Shown here one piece after another: positions 23,916 to 33,700 of a stretch of 64,000 bases of DNA; within the stretch, counting starts at the first letter, position 1, and each line of letters opens with the position of its first letter. The notes under the pieces were generated by a model that had not been told where the DNA came from, did not search any database, and was given only the letters and a program-made list of their open reading frames with translations. Source of the DNA: Oscillospiraceae bacterium (GTDB taxonomy: Bacteria > Bacillota > Clostridia > Oscillospirales > Oscillospiraceae); contig JAFTYM010000005.1 of assembly GCA_017461585.1 (NCBI GenBank), positions 1-64,000 of the forward strand, given 5' to 3'. Position numbers and translations under genes: made by a program.

Positions 23916-24815
23916 ATGAGTAAGCACGCTTATTTGATTATGGCACATAACAACTGGAAGCAACTTAAACAATTGATTAGCTTCTTGGATTGCGTTGATG
24001 TTGACATTTACCTTCATGTTGATAAAAAGGCTAAAGGATTTGTTAAGTCGGAATTTATGGAGTTGTGTAGCAACTCAAGGCTGTATATTATGCCCAGAAA
24101 GAGGTTAGCATGGAGCGGAAGCACATTAACAAAATGTGAGATTTCAATGCTACGGAAGGCAGTAATTGGAAGATATGACTACTATCATCTGCTGTCCGGT
24201 AATGACATTCCGCTTTGTCCATTGGATGAGATACACAAGTATTTTGAAATGAATTATGGCGAAGAGTTTATATCTGTGAACTGGAATGCAACTGCTGCAC
24301 CAGGGATATATAGCCGAATCAGCCAGTTTTATCTTTTTCAAAATTTTGTAGGTAGGGGCAATGTTGGCATTAAGGCTTATATATGGGAATTGCAGTTGAT
24401 ATTAATCAATATTCAAAAGAAACTGGGGATAGATCGTTGCCGCAATTTTTCTCTGCGATTGGGTAAAGGGTCACAATGGTTTTCCGTTACTCATCGTTTT
24501 GCCGAGTATGTAGTAAAGCAATATGATATGGAACTAAAACACAGATTTGCCTTTTCTAAAGCAAGTGACGAATTATTAATGCAAACAGCAATTCTAAATT
24601 CAAATGAATTCTTACCTCATTTATCTGAAAATGGAAATATGAGATTGATCGACTGGAATCGGTCGGCAGATGGGAACTCTCCGTATACTTTTACTGTAGA
24701 TGATTACGACATGATGATAAATTCCGGTAAACTTTGGGCAAGAAAGGTATCTGAAGATGTAGACAGCAAAATCATTGATAAGATTTATAGTGCTATAAGC
24801 AACCGGGAGAGTTGA
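23916..24815 (+). CDS. Core-2/I-branching type N-acetylglucosaminyltransferase-like (GT14)
   Basis: A 299-residue protein with KHAYLIMAHNNWKQLKQLIS, IYLHVDKKA, YYHLLSGNDIPL and GSQWFSVTHRF, the signature segments of the GT14 family (PF02485). These enzymes add beta-linked GlcNAc or xylose branches without a DXD motif. ATG 23916 is chosen because AAGGA lies seven bases upstream. The gene is clearly more AT-rich than its neighbours, a sign of separate acquisition. It would make a branch on the EPS repeat. Confidence 0.83.
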   Translation: MSKHAYLIMAHNNWKQLKQLISFLDCVDVDIYLHVDKKAKGFVKSEFMELCSNSRLYIMPRKRLAWSGSTLTKCEISMLRKAVIGRYDYYHLLSGNDIPLCPLDEIHKYFEMNYGEEFISVNWNATAAPGIYSRISQFYLFQNFVGRGNVGIKAYIWELQLILINIQKKLGIDRCRNFSLRLGKGSQWFSVTHRFAEYVVKQYDMELKHRFAFSKASDELLMQTAILNSNEFLPHLSENGNMRLIDWNRSADGNSPYTFTVDDYDMMINSGKLWARKVSEDVDSKIIDKIYSAISNRES

Positions 24816-24817
24816 AG

Positions 24818-26005
24818 ATGAAATACATTATCATCGCAGGCGGAGGTTTGGTAAATAAGGGTGCACAGGCGATGACCCTTATCTCCGTGTGTGAGCTGAA
24901 AAAGATATATCCTGACCACAAGATACTTCTTCTTGCGTGGAATACGGGAGCGGGTGAGCGAAAGCGCCATGAGATGTATGACCTTGAGCTTTTGCAGGTG
25001 CCGCCGCTTAAGTTTTCGGGCGCGGCTGCAAATCCGCTGAAAAAAGTGTTTTATTCTCTGCGCTACGGAAATGCGTTTACGAAAGCAGATGAGATATACA
25101 GAAATACAGACCTTCTGATAGATGTGAGCGGCTATGCGCTGGGTTCAAACTGGTCGGAAAAGGTATGTAATGACTACCTTGACAATATTGAGCATGCCCT
25201 TGCCTACGGGGTACCCGTGTGCCTTATGCCACAGTCGTTTGGACCCTTTGATTTTGAGGGTGAGGCAGGCGCGCGCATTGATGAGAGGATCCGCAAACTG
25301 CTGCCGAAAGTCAAGCTGATATGCGCAAGGGAAGAGGAAGGCTATAATGCCCTTAAGAACAGTTACGGACTTAATAATATAGTTCTCACAAAGGACATGG
25401 TTTTGGCAAGTAAGATACACGATTACACTCCTGCCCTTAAGGGAAAGCTTGAATATTCACTTCCCGATATTGCGGAAAACAGCATGTGTGTTATCCCGAA
25501 TGTACGCGTTGCAGACAGTGGTGTGAATAACATTGAGAGCCTTTACCTTGCCGCTATAAATGCAGGACTTGAGCAGGGTCTTAAGGTGTATATAACATAT
25601 CACTCCACACAGGATATGGAGCTTTGCGCCAAGCTGAAGGCTGAGTTTGCAGAAAACGGCGATGTTATACTTTTGGAGCACGATCACAGCTGCATTGAGT
25701 TTAATGAGCTTGTGAAGCAATTCCGCTTTGTTGCAGCCTCCCGTTTCCATGCTATCGTGCACGCTTTGAAAAACGGTGTTCCATGTGTTGCACTCGGCTG
25801 GGCGGTGAAATATATAGATCTGATGGATATTTTCGGTCAGTCGGCGTATATGTTTGACCTGCGAAACGAAACGGCACCTGAGGATATACAGGCTGCTGTT
25901 TCTGCTATGAACGAAAACCATGCGGCAGAATCTCAGAAAATCAAGGCTGCGCTCCCTGCGCTGCAGGAAGTGAACGTGTTTGATTTGACTAAGGAAGCTT
26001 TATAA
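24818..26005 (+). CDS. Polysaccharide pyruvyl transferase family protein
   Basis: A 395-residue protein with IIIAGGGLVNKGAQAMTLIS at the start, LMPQSFGPFDF in the middle and the R-F-H-A-I-V-H box (SRFHAIVHALKNGVPCVALG) near residue 310. This matches the PS_pyruv_trans family, which transfers pyruvate from PEP to a sugar diol as a ketal. The product would add negative charge to the polymer. ATG 24818 is chosen over TTG 24812 because of the GGGAGAG at normal distance. Followed without gap by the flippase. Confidence 0.85.
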   Translation: MKYIIIAGGGLVNKGAQAMTLISVCELKKIYPDHKILLLAWNTGAGERKRHEMYDLELLQVPPLKFSGAAANPLKKVFYSLRYGNAFTKADEIYRNTDLLIDVSGYALGSNWSEKVCNDYLDNIEHALAYGVPVCLMPQSFGPFDFEGEAGARIDERIRKLLPKVKLICAREEEGYNALKNSYGLNNIVLTKDMVLASKIHDYTPALKGKLEYSLPDIAENSMCVIPNVRVADSGVNNIESLYLAAINAGLEQGLKVYITYHSTQDMELCAKLKAEFAENGDVILLEHDHSCIEFNELVKQFRFVAASRFHAIVHALKNGVPCVALGWAVKYIDLMDIFGQSAYMFDLRNETAPEDIQAAVSAMNENHAAESQKIKAALPALQEVNVFDLTKEAL

Positions 26006-27519
26006 TGAAAATCGAACGTACTAAAAATGCAAAAGCAGGTATCCTGTCAGGTTTTTTAAAGCAAATCGTTAATCTGGGATTGCCGTTTATATCAAGAACC
26101 GTAATACTTTATATTCTCGGTACAGAGTATCTGGGGTTGGGAGGCCTGTTCTCGTCTTTGCTGAACTTTCTCTCTCTGGCTGAGCTGGGAGTAAGCAATG
26201 CGATGGTTTACAGCATGTACCGTCCAATAGCAGAAAACGACAAGACCACTATTCGTGCGCTTTTGGCACTATACAGAAAGCTGTACAGGATAATCGGCGG
26301 TATTATTCTTGCGGGCGGTATTGTGTGCATACCGTTCCTGCAGTACTTTATCAAGGGCGATGTGCCTGCAGATATGAATATGTACATTCTGTACGGACTG
26401 TATCTTCTCAATACCGTTGTGAGCTATTTCCTGTTTGCATACAGAGGCTCGCTGCTGATGGCACACCAGCGTGTTGACGTTGATAACATCGTAAATACGG
26501 TTATCCCCGTTGCAAGCTGGGTAGTACAGATGGTAATGCTGTTTGTTTTCCGCTCATACTATGCCTATGTTGTATTTTTGCCCATTGCAACGATTGTCAC
26601 AAATTTTGTGAGATTGTTTTACGTCAAAAAGCTGTATCCCGATCTTCGCGCCGAGGGAAAAGTTGAACCTGAGCTTGAGGCATCCATATACAAAAAAATG
26701 AGGGCGCTGGTTGGTGCAAAAATAAGCACAACAGTTCTGCACTCGGCGGATAATATCGTAATATCCGCGTTTATAGGACTTACCATGGTAACGATATACG
26801 GAAACTACCACTATATCATGAGTGCTGTAGGCGGATTTTTAGGTATTATATACTCTGCCATTATGCCCGGTATCGGCAACAGCCTGGTGACAGAGACAAA
26901 GGAAAAAAACTACGGCGACTTTAAAAAGATGGTTTTCATCAATCAATGGATGGTTGGCTGGTGTGCTGTTTGCCTGCTGTGCTTATATCAGCCGTTTATG
27001 AAGCTGTGGGCAGGCGAAGCGCTTGTTCTGCCGTTTTCTGTGGTTGTTTTGATAGTGGTGTATTTTATCGCTTATCAGGGACGTAAAGTTGTGATCACAT
27101 ATAAGGATGCTGCAGGTTTGTGGTGGGAGGACAGATTCCGTCCCTTCGTAATGGCAGGTACAAATATCGTTTCAAACCTCATAATGGTACAGTTTATAGG
27201 TATTTGGGGCATTGTGCTTTCAACGATTTTAAGCCTGTGTGTCTCAATTCCATGGGAGACCTATACTGTATTCAAATATGTATTCAAACGCAGCCCAAAA
27301 GAGTATTACTTGTCACTTCTCAAGTTTTTGATAGTGCTTGTATTGACTTCTGCGGTTACTTTGGGTGCGTGCCAAATAGCAAACGAAGGAGTTTTGGCGC
27401 TGCTCATACGCGGATGCATCTGCATTGTTGTGCCGAATGTGATATTTTTTATTGTGTTCAGGAAAAGGGAAGAGTTTTCGCAGGTAAAGCTGCTGGTGAA
27501 AAAGCTTTTGAAAAGGTAA
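26005..27519 (+). CDS. Oligosaccharide flippase (Wzx/PST family)
   Basis: A 504-residue membrane protein with about 12-14 hydrophobic segments, beginning with a basic N-terminus and LGLPFISRTVILYILGTEYLGLGGLF, the usual start of Wzx proteins of Firmicutes (MOP superfamily). It should move the undecaprenyl-diphosphate-linked repeat unit across the membrane to the EpsG-type polymerase. Confidence 0.88.
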   Translation: MKIERTKNAKAGILSGFLKQIVNLGLPFISRTVILYILGTEYLGLGGLFSSLLNFLSLAELGVSNAMVYSMYRPIAENDKTTIRALLALYRKLYRIIGGIILAGGIVCIPFLQYFIKGDVPADMNMYILYGLYLLNTVVSYFLFAYRGSLLMAHQRVDVDNIVNTVIPVASWVVQMVMLFVFRSYYAYVVFLPIATIVTNFVRLFYVKKLYPDLRAEGKVEPELEASIYKKMRALVGAKISTTVLHSADNIVISAFIGLTMVTIYGNYHYIMSAVGGFLGIIYSAIMPGIGNSLVTETKEKNYGDFKKMVFINQWMVGWCAVCLLCLYQPFMKLWAGEALVLPFSVVVLIVVYFIAYQGRKVVITYKDAAGLWWEDRFRPFVMAGTNIVSNLIMVQFIGIWGIVLSTILSLCVSIPWETYTVFKYVFKRSPKEYYLSLLKFLIVLVLTSAVTLGACQIANEGVLALLIRGCICIVVPNVIFFIVFRKREEFSQVKLLVKKLLKR

Positions 27520-27525
27520 TGACTT

Positions 27526-28803
27526 ATGAAAAACATATCTGTTACTGTTGAAAAAGGATTGTGCATTTCCTGCGGTGTGTGCAGGGGGATATGCCCGAAA
27601 AACTGTATATCTTTCCGCCGTGAACAGGGAATGTATCTGGCCTCTGCAGACAGTTCAGAGTGTACAGAGTGCGGATTATGTCAGGCGGTTTGCCCGGGGT
27701 TTACCCATGTTTATGAGCCGTGCGGCGGTGCTGCGGAGACGGTCAGCGGAAGTGCACAGAAGTGCTTTAACGCATGGAGCAAAGACGGGCATCTGCGCCA
27801 CATAAGCGCATCCGGCGGCGTGATATCAACGATAGTGCGTGTACTGCTTGATAGCGGAGAATACGACGGTGCATTTTGCCTTGATACATACGATTACAGC
27901 GCTCAGCTTAAGACACGTTTGTATTCAGCGAAGGATATAGAGGAAGGCTGGGGCACTTCAAATGCTCCCAAATCACGCTATCTGCCTGTTTCTCATGAAA
28001 ATGCTGTTATGTACATGCGGGAAAACAGAGCTGCCCGTCTCATATTTGTGGGAACCTCGTGTGCGATCAGAGCCTTGCGCGCTGCAGTCTCCAAGCTGAG
28101 ACTTGAGCCCGAGCAGTATTTATTTATCGGTTTGTTCTGCGACAAGGTATTTAACTACAATGTGTGGTCATATTTTGAGGATAAATACTTAAATGGTGCA
28201 CCGCTTAAGGCAGTTCACTTTAAAAACAAGGAGAGCGGCGGATGGCCCGGTGACATGAAGTTTTATCCGAATGATGGTGAGCCTTTCTATGTGCCGCTGT
28301 CTGACAGGGCAAGGGCAAAAGCATATTTTATGCCTGAGAGATGTCTGTATTGCGTCGATAAGCTGAATGTGACGGCTGATATCTCCGTTGGCGATAATTA
28401 TACCGGAATTGATGAGTCTGAGTTGGGCAGCAATTCAGTTATAATCAGAACTGACAAAGGTATGGGCGCTTGGGCATCAGCTGCTGAAAAGCTGGAGCGC
28501 AGAGCGGTATCCTTCGAGGATATTTCGCGCGCGCAGGCAATTGACCTGCGATTGAAAAATATGTATTTCGGTGACTTGCGCACAGACTGCGATGATCTGA
28601 ACTGCGGAGTTCCGAGAGAGAAAAATGCTGCCGATTTTGAAAGCGAATGGAAAACAAGTATAAAAAGACTGCGCTCAGGTGCAGTTTATGCTGAGAAACC
28701 TGACGCAGTTAAAAAACAGATTTATAAAGACAATAAAAAGCCCTGTATTGTAAAGCGGGCTTTGAAAAAAATATTCAGATACGCAAAGCGCCTGTTGAAA
28801 TGA
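27526..28803 (+). CDS. Ferredoxin-type FrhB/FdhB-like protein of EPS clusters
   Basis: A 425-residue protein. Two [4Fe-4S] motifs lie at the N-terminus (CISCGVCRGICPKNC and CTECGLCQAVCPG). The rest matches the coenzyme F420 hydrogenase/dehydrogenase beta-subunit family (ISASGGVISTIVRVLLDSG, FVGTSCAIRALRAAV, CLYCVDKLNVTADISVGD). Such proteins are frequent in Firmicute EPS loci beside pyruvyl transferases; they probably carry electrons to a flavin and reduce or rearrange a sugar, but no reaction has been assigned. The organism need not make F420. Confidence 0.85.
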   Translation: MKNISVTVEKGLCISCGVCRGICPKNCISFRREQGMYLASADSSECTECGLCQAVCPGFTHVYEPCGGAAETVSGSAQKCFNAWSKDGHLRHISASGGVISTIVRVLLDSGEYDGAFCLDTYDYSAQLKTRLYSAKDIEEGWGTSNAPKSRYLPVSHENAVMYMRENRAARLIFVGTSCAIRALRAAVSKLRLEPEQYLFIGLFCDKVFNYNVWSYFEDKYLNGAPLKAVHFKNKESGGWPGDMKFYPNDGEPFYVPLSDRARAKAYFMPERCLYCVDKLNVTADISVGDNYTGIDESELGSNSVIIRTDKGMGAWASAAEKLERRAVSFEDISRAQAIDLRLKNMYFGDLRTDCDDLNCGVPREKNAADFESEWKTSIKRLRSGAVYAEKPDAVKKQIYKDNKKPCIVKRALKKIFRYAKRLLK

Positions 28804-28813
28804 GGTGATACGC

Positions 28814-29908
28814 ATGAAAAGAATAATGCTGGTATTCGGAACGAGACCGGAAGCGATAAAAATGTGTCCCTTGGTAAATGAGCTGAAATCAAGAAAAAAC
28901 ATAGAGACCGTAGTGTGCGTAACAGGACAGCACCGTGAAATGCTTGATCAGGTGTTGAAAGCGTTTGGCGTTATACCGGACTATGACCTTTCAATTATGA
29001 GAGAAAAGCAGACGCTATTTGATATTACTGCGAATATTCTTGACAGGATCAAGAATGTACTGGAAGAGGTCAAGCCGGATATAGTTCTGGTACACGGTGA
29101 TACGTCTACGACATTTGCAACAGCTCTTGCCTGTTTCTATATGCAGATCCCTGTAGGACATGTTGAAGCGGGATTGCGCACATATAATATATACAGCCCT
29201 TACCCTGAAGAGTTCAACAGGCAGGCAGTAGGGATAATCAGCAAGTATAACTTTGCCCCAACAGAGATGTCGGCAAATAATCTCATAAGAGAGGGCAAAA
29301 AAGCTGACTCCATATATGTGACGGGAAATACTGCCATAGATGCGCTGAAAACAACTGTAAGAGAAGACTACACTCACCCGGAGCTGGAATGGGCTAAAGA
29401 CAGCAGATTGATTTTGATAACAGCACACCGTCGTGAAAATCTTGGCGAGCCTATGGTGAATATGTTCCGAGCAATACGGCGATGCATGAACGAACACCCT
29501 GATGTGAAAGCAATTTATCCGATTCACATGAACCCAGAGGTCAGAAAGACAGCACGGGAAGTGTTGGGCGGCGATGACCGGATACATATAATAGAGCCTT
29601 TGGAAGTGCTTGATTTCCATAATTTCCTGGCAAGGAGTTATCTGGTACTTACGGATTCGGGAGGAATACAGGAAGAAGCACCGTCTTTGGGAATTCCTGT
29701 TCTTGTTATGCGGGACACAACAGAACGCCCGGAAGGAATTGCTGCAGGTACATTAAAACTCGTGGGTACAAACGAGGAAGAGATATACAAGAATTTTAAA
29801 TTGCTTCTCGAAAACAGCGAGGAGTATTCGAAAATGAGCAATGCATCAAATCCTTATGGCGACGGTTATGCCTCTGCAAGAATTGCAGATATACTCGAAG
29901 CACAATAG
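28814..29908 (+). CDS. wecB: UDP-N-acetylglucosamine 2-epimerase (non-hydrolysing)
   Basis: A 364-residue epimerase with FGTRPEAIKMCPLVNEL, VHGDTSTTFATALAC, GHVEAGLRTYN, PEEFNRQ, TAHRRENLGEPM and LTDSGGIQEEAPSLG, all conserved in WecB/MnaA. It converts UDP-GlcNAc to UDP-ManNAc, used for EPS or wall polymer. ATG 28814 is used (GAGGTG six bases before). It is the last gene of the main EPS operon and is followed by a strong terminator. Confidence 0.95.
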   Translation: MKRIMLVFGTRPEAIKMCPLVNELKSRKNIETVVCVTGQHREMLDQVLKAFGVIPDYDLSIMREKQTLFDITANILDRIKNVLEEVKPDIVLVHGDTSTTFATALACFYMQIPVGHVEAGLRTYNIYSPYPEEFNRQAVGIISKYNFAPTEMSANNLIREGKKADSIYVTGNTAIDALKTTVREDYTHPELEWAKDSRLILITAHRRENLGEPMVNMFRAIRRCMNEHPDVKAIYPIHMNPEVRKTAREVLGGDDRIHIIEPLEVLDFHNFLARSYLVLTDSGGIQEEAPSLGIPVLVMRDTTERPEGIAAGTLKLVGTNEEEIYKNFKLLLENSEEYSKMSNASNPYGDGYASARIADILEAQ

Positions 29909-29910
29909 TA

Positions 29911-29947
29911 AAAAAGCAGAAATCATATTTCATGATTTCTGCTTTTT
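29911..29947. terminator. Strong bidirectional terminator, end of main EPS operon
   Basis: A perfect 16-bp stem (AAAAAGCAGAAATCAT, 29911-29926, with its complement at 29932-29947). A and T runs on the two sides allow termination from both the EPS operon and the convergent vanZ-like gene. Confidence 0.9.
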
Positions 29948-30484
29948 GTTATGAATATGCTCAAATATGATAAGTGCTCCGGTGCCGATAACAGCGCCGG
30001 CGACGTTGTGTATAATGTCGTCCGTCTGTGCATTACCGAGCAGCAAGGAAAACTGCAGCAGCTCAATGGCGGTACTCAGAACTAAAGATGCGAAAAAAGA
30101 TATCAAAAGCTTGAAAAAAGGCTTTACGGTCTTCGGCAGGATAAGAGCCGCAATAAAACCGGCAGGGTAGAAGAGTACTGCGTTCATAAAATTGCTTCGC
30201 AAAAGCTCGCGCTGACCACCGGCTGTGAAAGCGCTGATATAAGAGGCGAGGGGACGCCAATTGGTGTCATACCTGTCGCTTACTGAGCGCAGGAATAATG
30301 TCTCGGATAAAACTGCCGCCAGCCATAAGAATACCAGAAAGCCCATTGCAAACCTAAATACAGCTCTGTTTTTGACAAGTATATGGAGAATACAGAGAGC
30401 GAGAGAAAACACCAGCAGCAATAGAATCACATCGTAATAGCTCATAGTGTATATCTTGAGGAAAATAGTCTCTAAAGTCGGCAA
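29930..30484 (-). CDS. VanZ family membrane protein
   Basis: A 184-residue protein with four hydrophobic segments. It carries the VanZ-type features NWRPLASY early, a central MNAVLFYPAGFIAALIL segment and a late TAIELLQF followed by DDIIHNVAGAVIG. VanZ proteins are linked to low-level glycopeptide resistance in some enterococci, but most bacterial homologues have no known role. The start is TTG 30484, supported by GAGGT about nine bases upstream; ATG 30445 lacks such a site. It is convergent to the EPS operon and divergent from the giant gene. Confidence 0.8.
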   Translation of the reverse strand: MPTLETIFLKIYTMSYYDVILLLLVFSLALCILHILVKNRAVFRFAMGFLVFLWLAAVLSETLFLRSVSDRYDTNWRPLASYISAFTAGGQRELLRSNFMNAVLFYPAGFIAALILPKTVKPFFKLLISFFASLVLSTAIELLQFSLLLGNAQTDDIIHNVAGAVIGTGALIIFEHIHNKKQKS

Positions 30485-30600
30485 AACGCAACTACCTCAC
30501 ATAATGTTATATTAAAATTATAAGATAAAATAGGATAAAAGTAAACAGAGAAGTGATTTACATAAAATTTAAATTGTGCAGCGTTTTCTATTTATATCCA

Positions 30601-30629
30601 TTGACTTATTTGAAATCTGGGGATATAAT
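30601..30629 (+). promoter_or_regulatory. Strong sigma-A promoter of the giant-protein/peptide operon
   Basis: TTGACT (30601-30606), a 17-base spacer and TATAAT (30624-30629), near consensus. The leader of about 105 bases ends with AAAGGAGG before ATG 30743 and contains the palindrome ATTATCGATAAT just after the promoter. Confidence 0.8.
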
Positions 30630-30742
30630 GTCAACTGTATAATTATCGATAATAAGGGTTATTGCGCCCTTTTACGGTAGTTGAGAGGTTTATTTAACAT
30701 TGAGCCGTATAAAAGCGGTGAAATGTAAAGGAGGAAAACAGC

Positions 30743-33700
30743 ATGAATGCAAAGAAGTTTTGCACAAGGGCGTTCACTTTGATGCTGGTTCTGTTTGTGG
30801 TCATTGGCTTAATGCCTATAAGCGCAATGGCTGTAGTGGAAGACAGCAACTTGGAAAAAGCTCTTAGCTTTATCGACGGAATCACCGTTGATAATTCAAG
30901 CAATGATCCCTCGACAGTTGTATCTAAATTTGGTACACACTTTACATGGGATAATGAGAAAAGAGAGGAAGGCAAGTCTTATCTTTTCGATTGGAGTTAC
31001 TACAATGGCGTCGTTTTCGAGGGCATTGAGTATCTTTACGAAGTAACAAAAGATGAGAAGTATGCAGATTATGTTATCGAGTACATGTCTTCTCTTATTG
31101 CAGAAGACGGCACATGGGCAACCTGCTCCAACAACTCTTCCAAAGAGTGCGCAGGATATAACTCCACTCATGGCGCTGACTGCTATAAGACAGCAAGCCT
31201 TCTGCTTGATGCTTATGAGATGACAGATGACGAGCGCTATCTCACAATGGCAGCAACTCTGTATGCTGACCTTGACAGCGCTGCAAGCAAGTACTCTCTG
31301 AAAAATGCAGGTAATAACTATCGTCACACATGGGCAACGGATCCCTCTCCTGACCTGTGGCTCGACGGTCTTTACATGATCCTTCCCTTCAGAGCTGAAT
31401 ATGCAAAGTATATCGGCGACACAGAAGAGCTTGACCTTATTGTAGACCGCTTCCAGTGGGTAAGCGACAACATGTATAACAGCTCCAAGGGTCTGTTCTA
31501 TCACGCAGCAGACTCTGCATCTTCCAACTCCGGAACATATTGGCTCCGCTCTATGGGTTGGTATGCTGCAGCTATGGTTGACGTAATGGACAGCATGGAC
31601 GGCGAGAACCTTGAGGCGATGCAGGCTCAGTTCAAGAAGTTCGTTGACGGCATGAAGGCTGTTCAGAACAGCTCCAACGGCATGTGGCTGAACAACATGA
31701 ATGCATCCTACTCTTCCTCAAACCCCTACGAGACAAGCGGTACTTCTCTTGTCTGCTATGCGATCATGAAGGCTGTAAACAACGGCTGGCTTGATGCTTC
31801 CTATGCAGATATGGCTGTCCTTGCCTTCAATGGCATTTGTAATGAAAAGCTGGACGGCGATACTCTTACAGACATCTGCTTTAAGGGAGCTCCCGGCAGC
31901 TCCAACTCCACCTTCTTTGATAACGAGGGAAAGGGTGTTGGTCCCTTCATCATGTTCTACGCTGAGGTTCTGGAGTATGTAAACAGCCAGACAATAACAG
32001 GCGTTGAAGTAACAACCGAGCCTACAGTAAAGGATTACTACATTGACGAGGATGCAGAGACTATTACTCTGGATACAGCAGGTCTTGTAGTAACAGCTAC
32101 ATATAAAAACGGTGCAAAGAAGACTGTCAGCTATAATGAGGGCAGCACAGAGAAGGATGGCTATGCTCTGTCAATGACTTTGGAAGAGGGCGTACGTGAG
32201 CAGACAGTTACTGTCTCCTATGCGGGCTTTGAGGATACATTTACAATTAATGTATATGAGCTTGGCTATTCTTACACAGAGAGCGGTGTAGTTATCGAGC
32301 CTACAGCTCCCGGTGTAACAGGCGTAACTGTTGTGGATAACAGCGATGACGAGGCTGTTGCCGCAGCTCTTAAGAATGTTGTAACCTCCTATGTTTCTTA
32401 TGATATAAACCTTGACGGCTACACACAGGGCGATAAAGTTCTCGTAACATTGCCTATCCCCGAAGGCACAGTAAACCCCGTTGTATACTACGTTCCCGAT
32501 GACGGCAGCGCTGCTGTAAAGCTGGATGCTTACATTTATGACGATGTTATCGTATTCGTAGCAGACCACTTCTCCACATACGCTGTCGGCGACGATATGG
32601 GTACCCGTGCAACAAGTGCTGCATCCGTTTCCGGCACAGGCAACCTTGTCGGCGAAGCAACATATAAACTCGATACAGATGGTGTTGACAATGGGGCACA
32701 GTACTTGATTGTTAATAGAGGTACAGATGGAACAGGATATGCACTGCGTAATAATAATGGCGATGCTACTACTGCAACAGTAACTATTAGCAATGGTTAT
32801 GCTACTTTTTCTAATGACAATTATGCAAGTACAAGCTTATGGACATTTGATGCTGATGGAGAATACTGGGATATATATAACAATGCAAGATATATTTATC
32901 TTGGAAACGGTAGTGTTCTTAGTACATCCCAGCGAGATAATTTGCTTGTAAATGAGAATACAAACGGCAGCGTGGTTATTCGAAGAGATGGCAGCAGAAG
33001 ACTGTACTTAAATGGTACTACTTATTCCAGCAGCAATAACAGTAGTACAAACTTCTATCTGTTTAAATATACACCTGGTGGTAACGGCGAAGCAGTAACA
33101 TTCACAGTAACACCCGGCTCTGCAACAATTGCACCCGAGGGAACAACAACTCTCACAGGTACAGTTACAGTAGCAGGCGAGACAGTTGACCTTTCTGATT
33201 GCACAATCACATGGGCAAGCTCAGACAGCACAAAGGCAACAGTATCAGGCGGCACAGTAACAGGTGTTGCGGACGGTACTGCAAACATCACAGCTACACT
33301 CTCTGCTGTTGACGGCAAAGCCCTTCAGAATAATATCGTTCTCACAGTTCCTGTAACGGTTGCAAGCAAGAAAATCGTTGGTGCAGAGCTACTTGGCGGT
33401 CCCGTTGAAGTAGCTACAGGTAAAGTACCCGATTACTCCGGTATTTCCGTTAAGGTTACATACGAAGACGAAGATGGAGACGGAGACGGGGAAACAGCTA
33501 CTTTTGATTATAAGAACCTGCAGTTCGGCGATGTTGACACAAGTGTTGAGGGAACTCACACAGTAACAGTTACTTACGGAGAGTGGGAGTTCGAACTCGA
33601 AGTAATCGTTTCTGCATTCGGCGGACTTGAACCGGCAACTACATATCCCGAATATCCCAACCCCGGTGCTGTTCGTGTTGACAAGACAGCAACTCATAAC

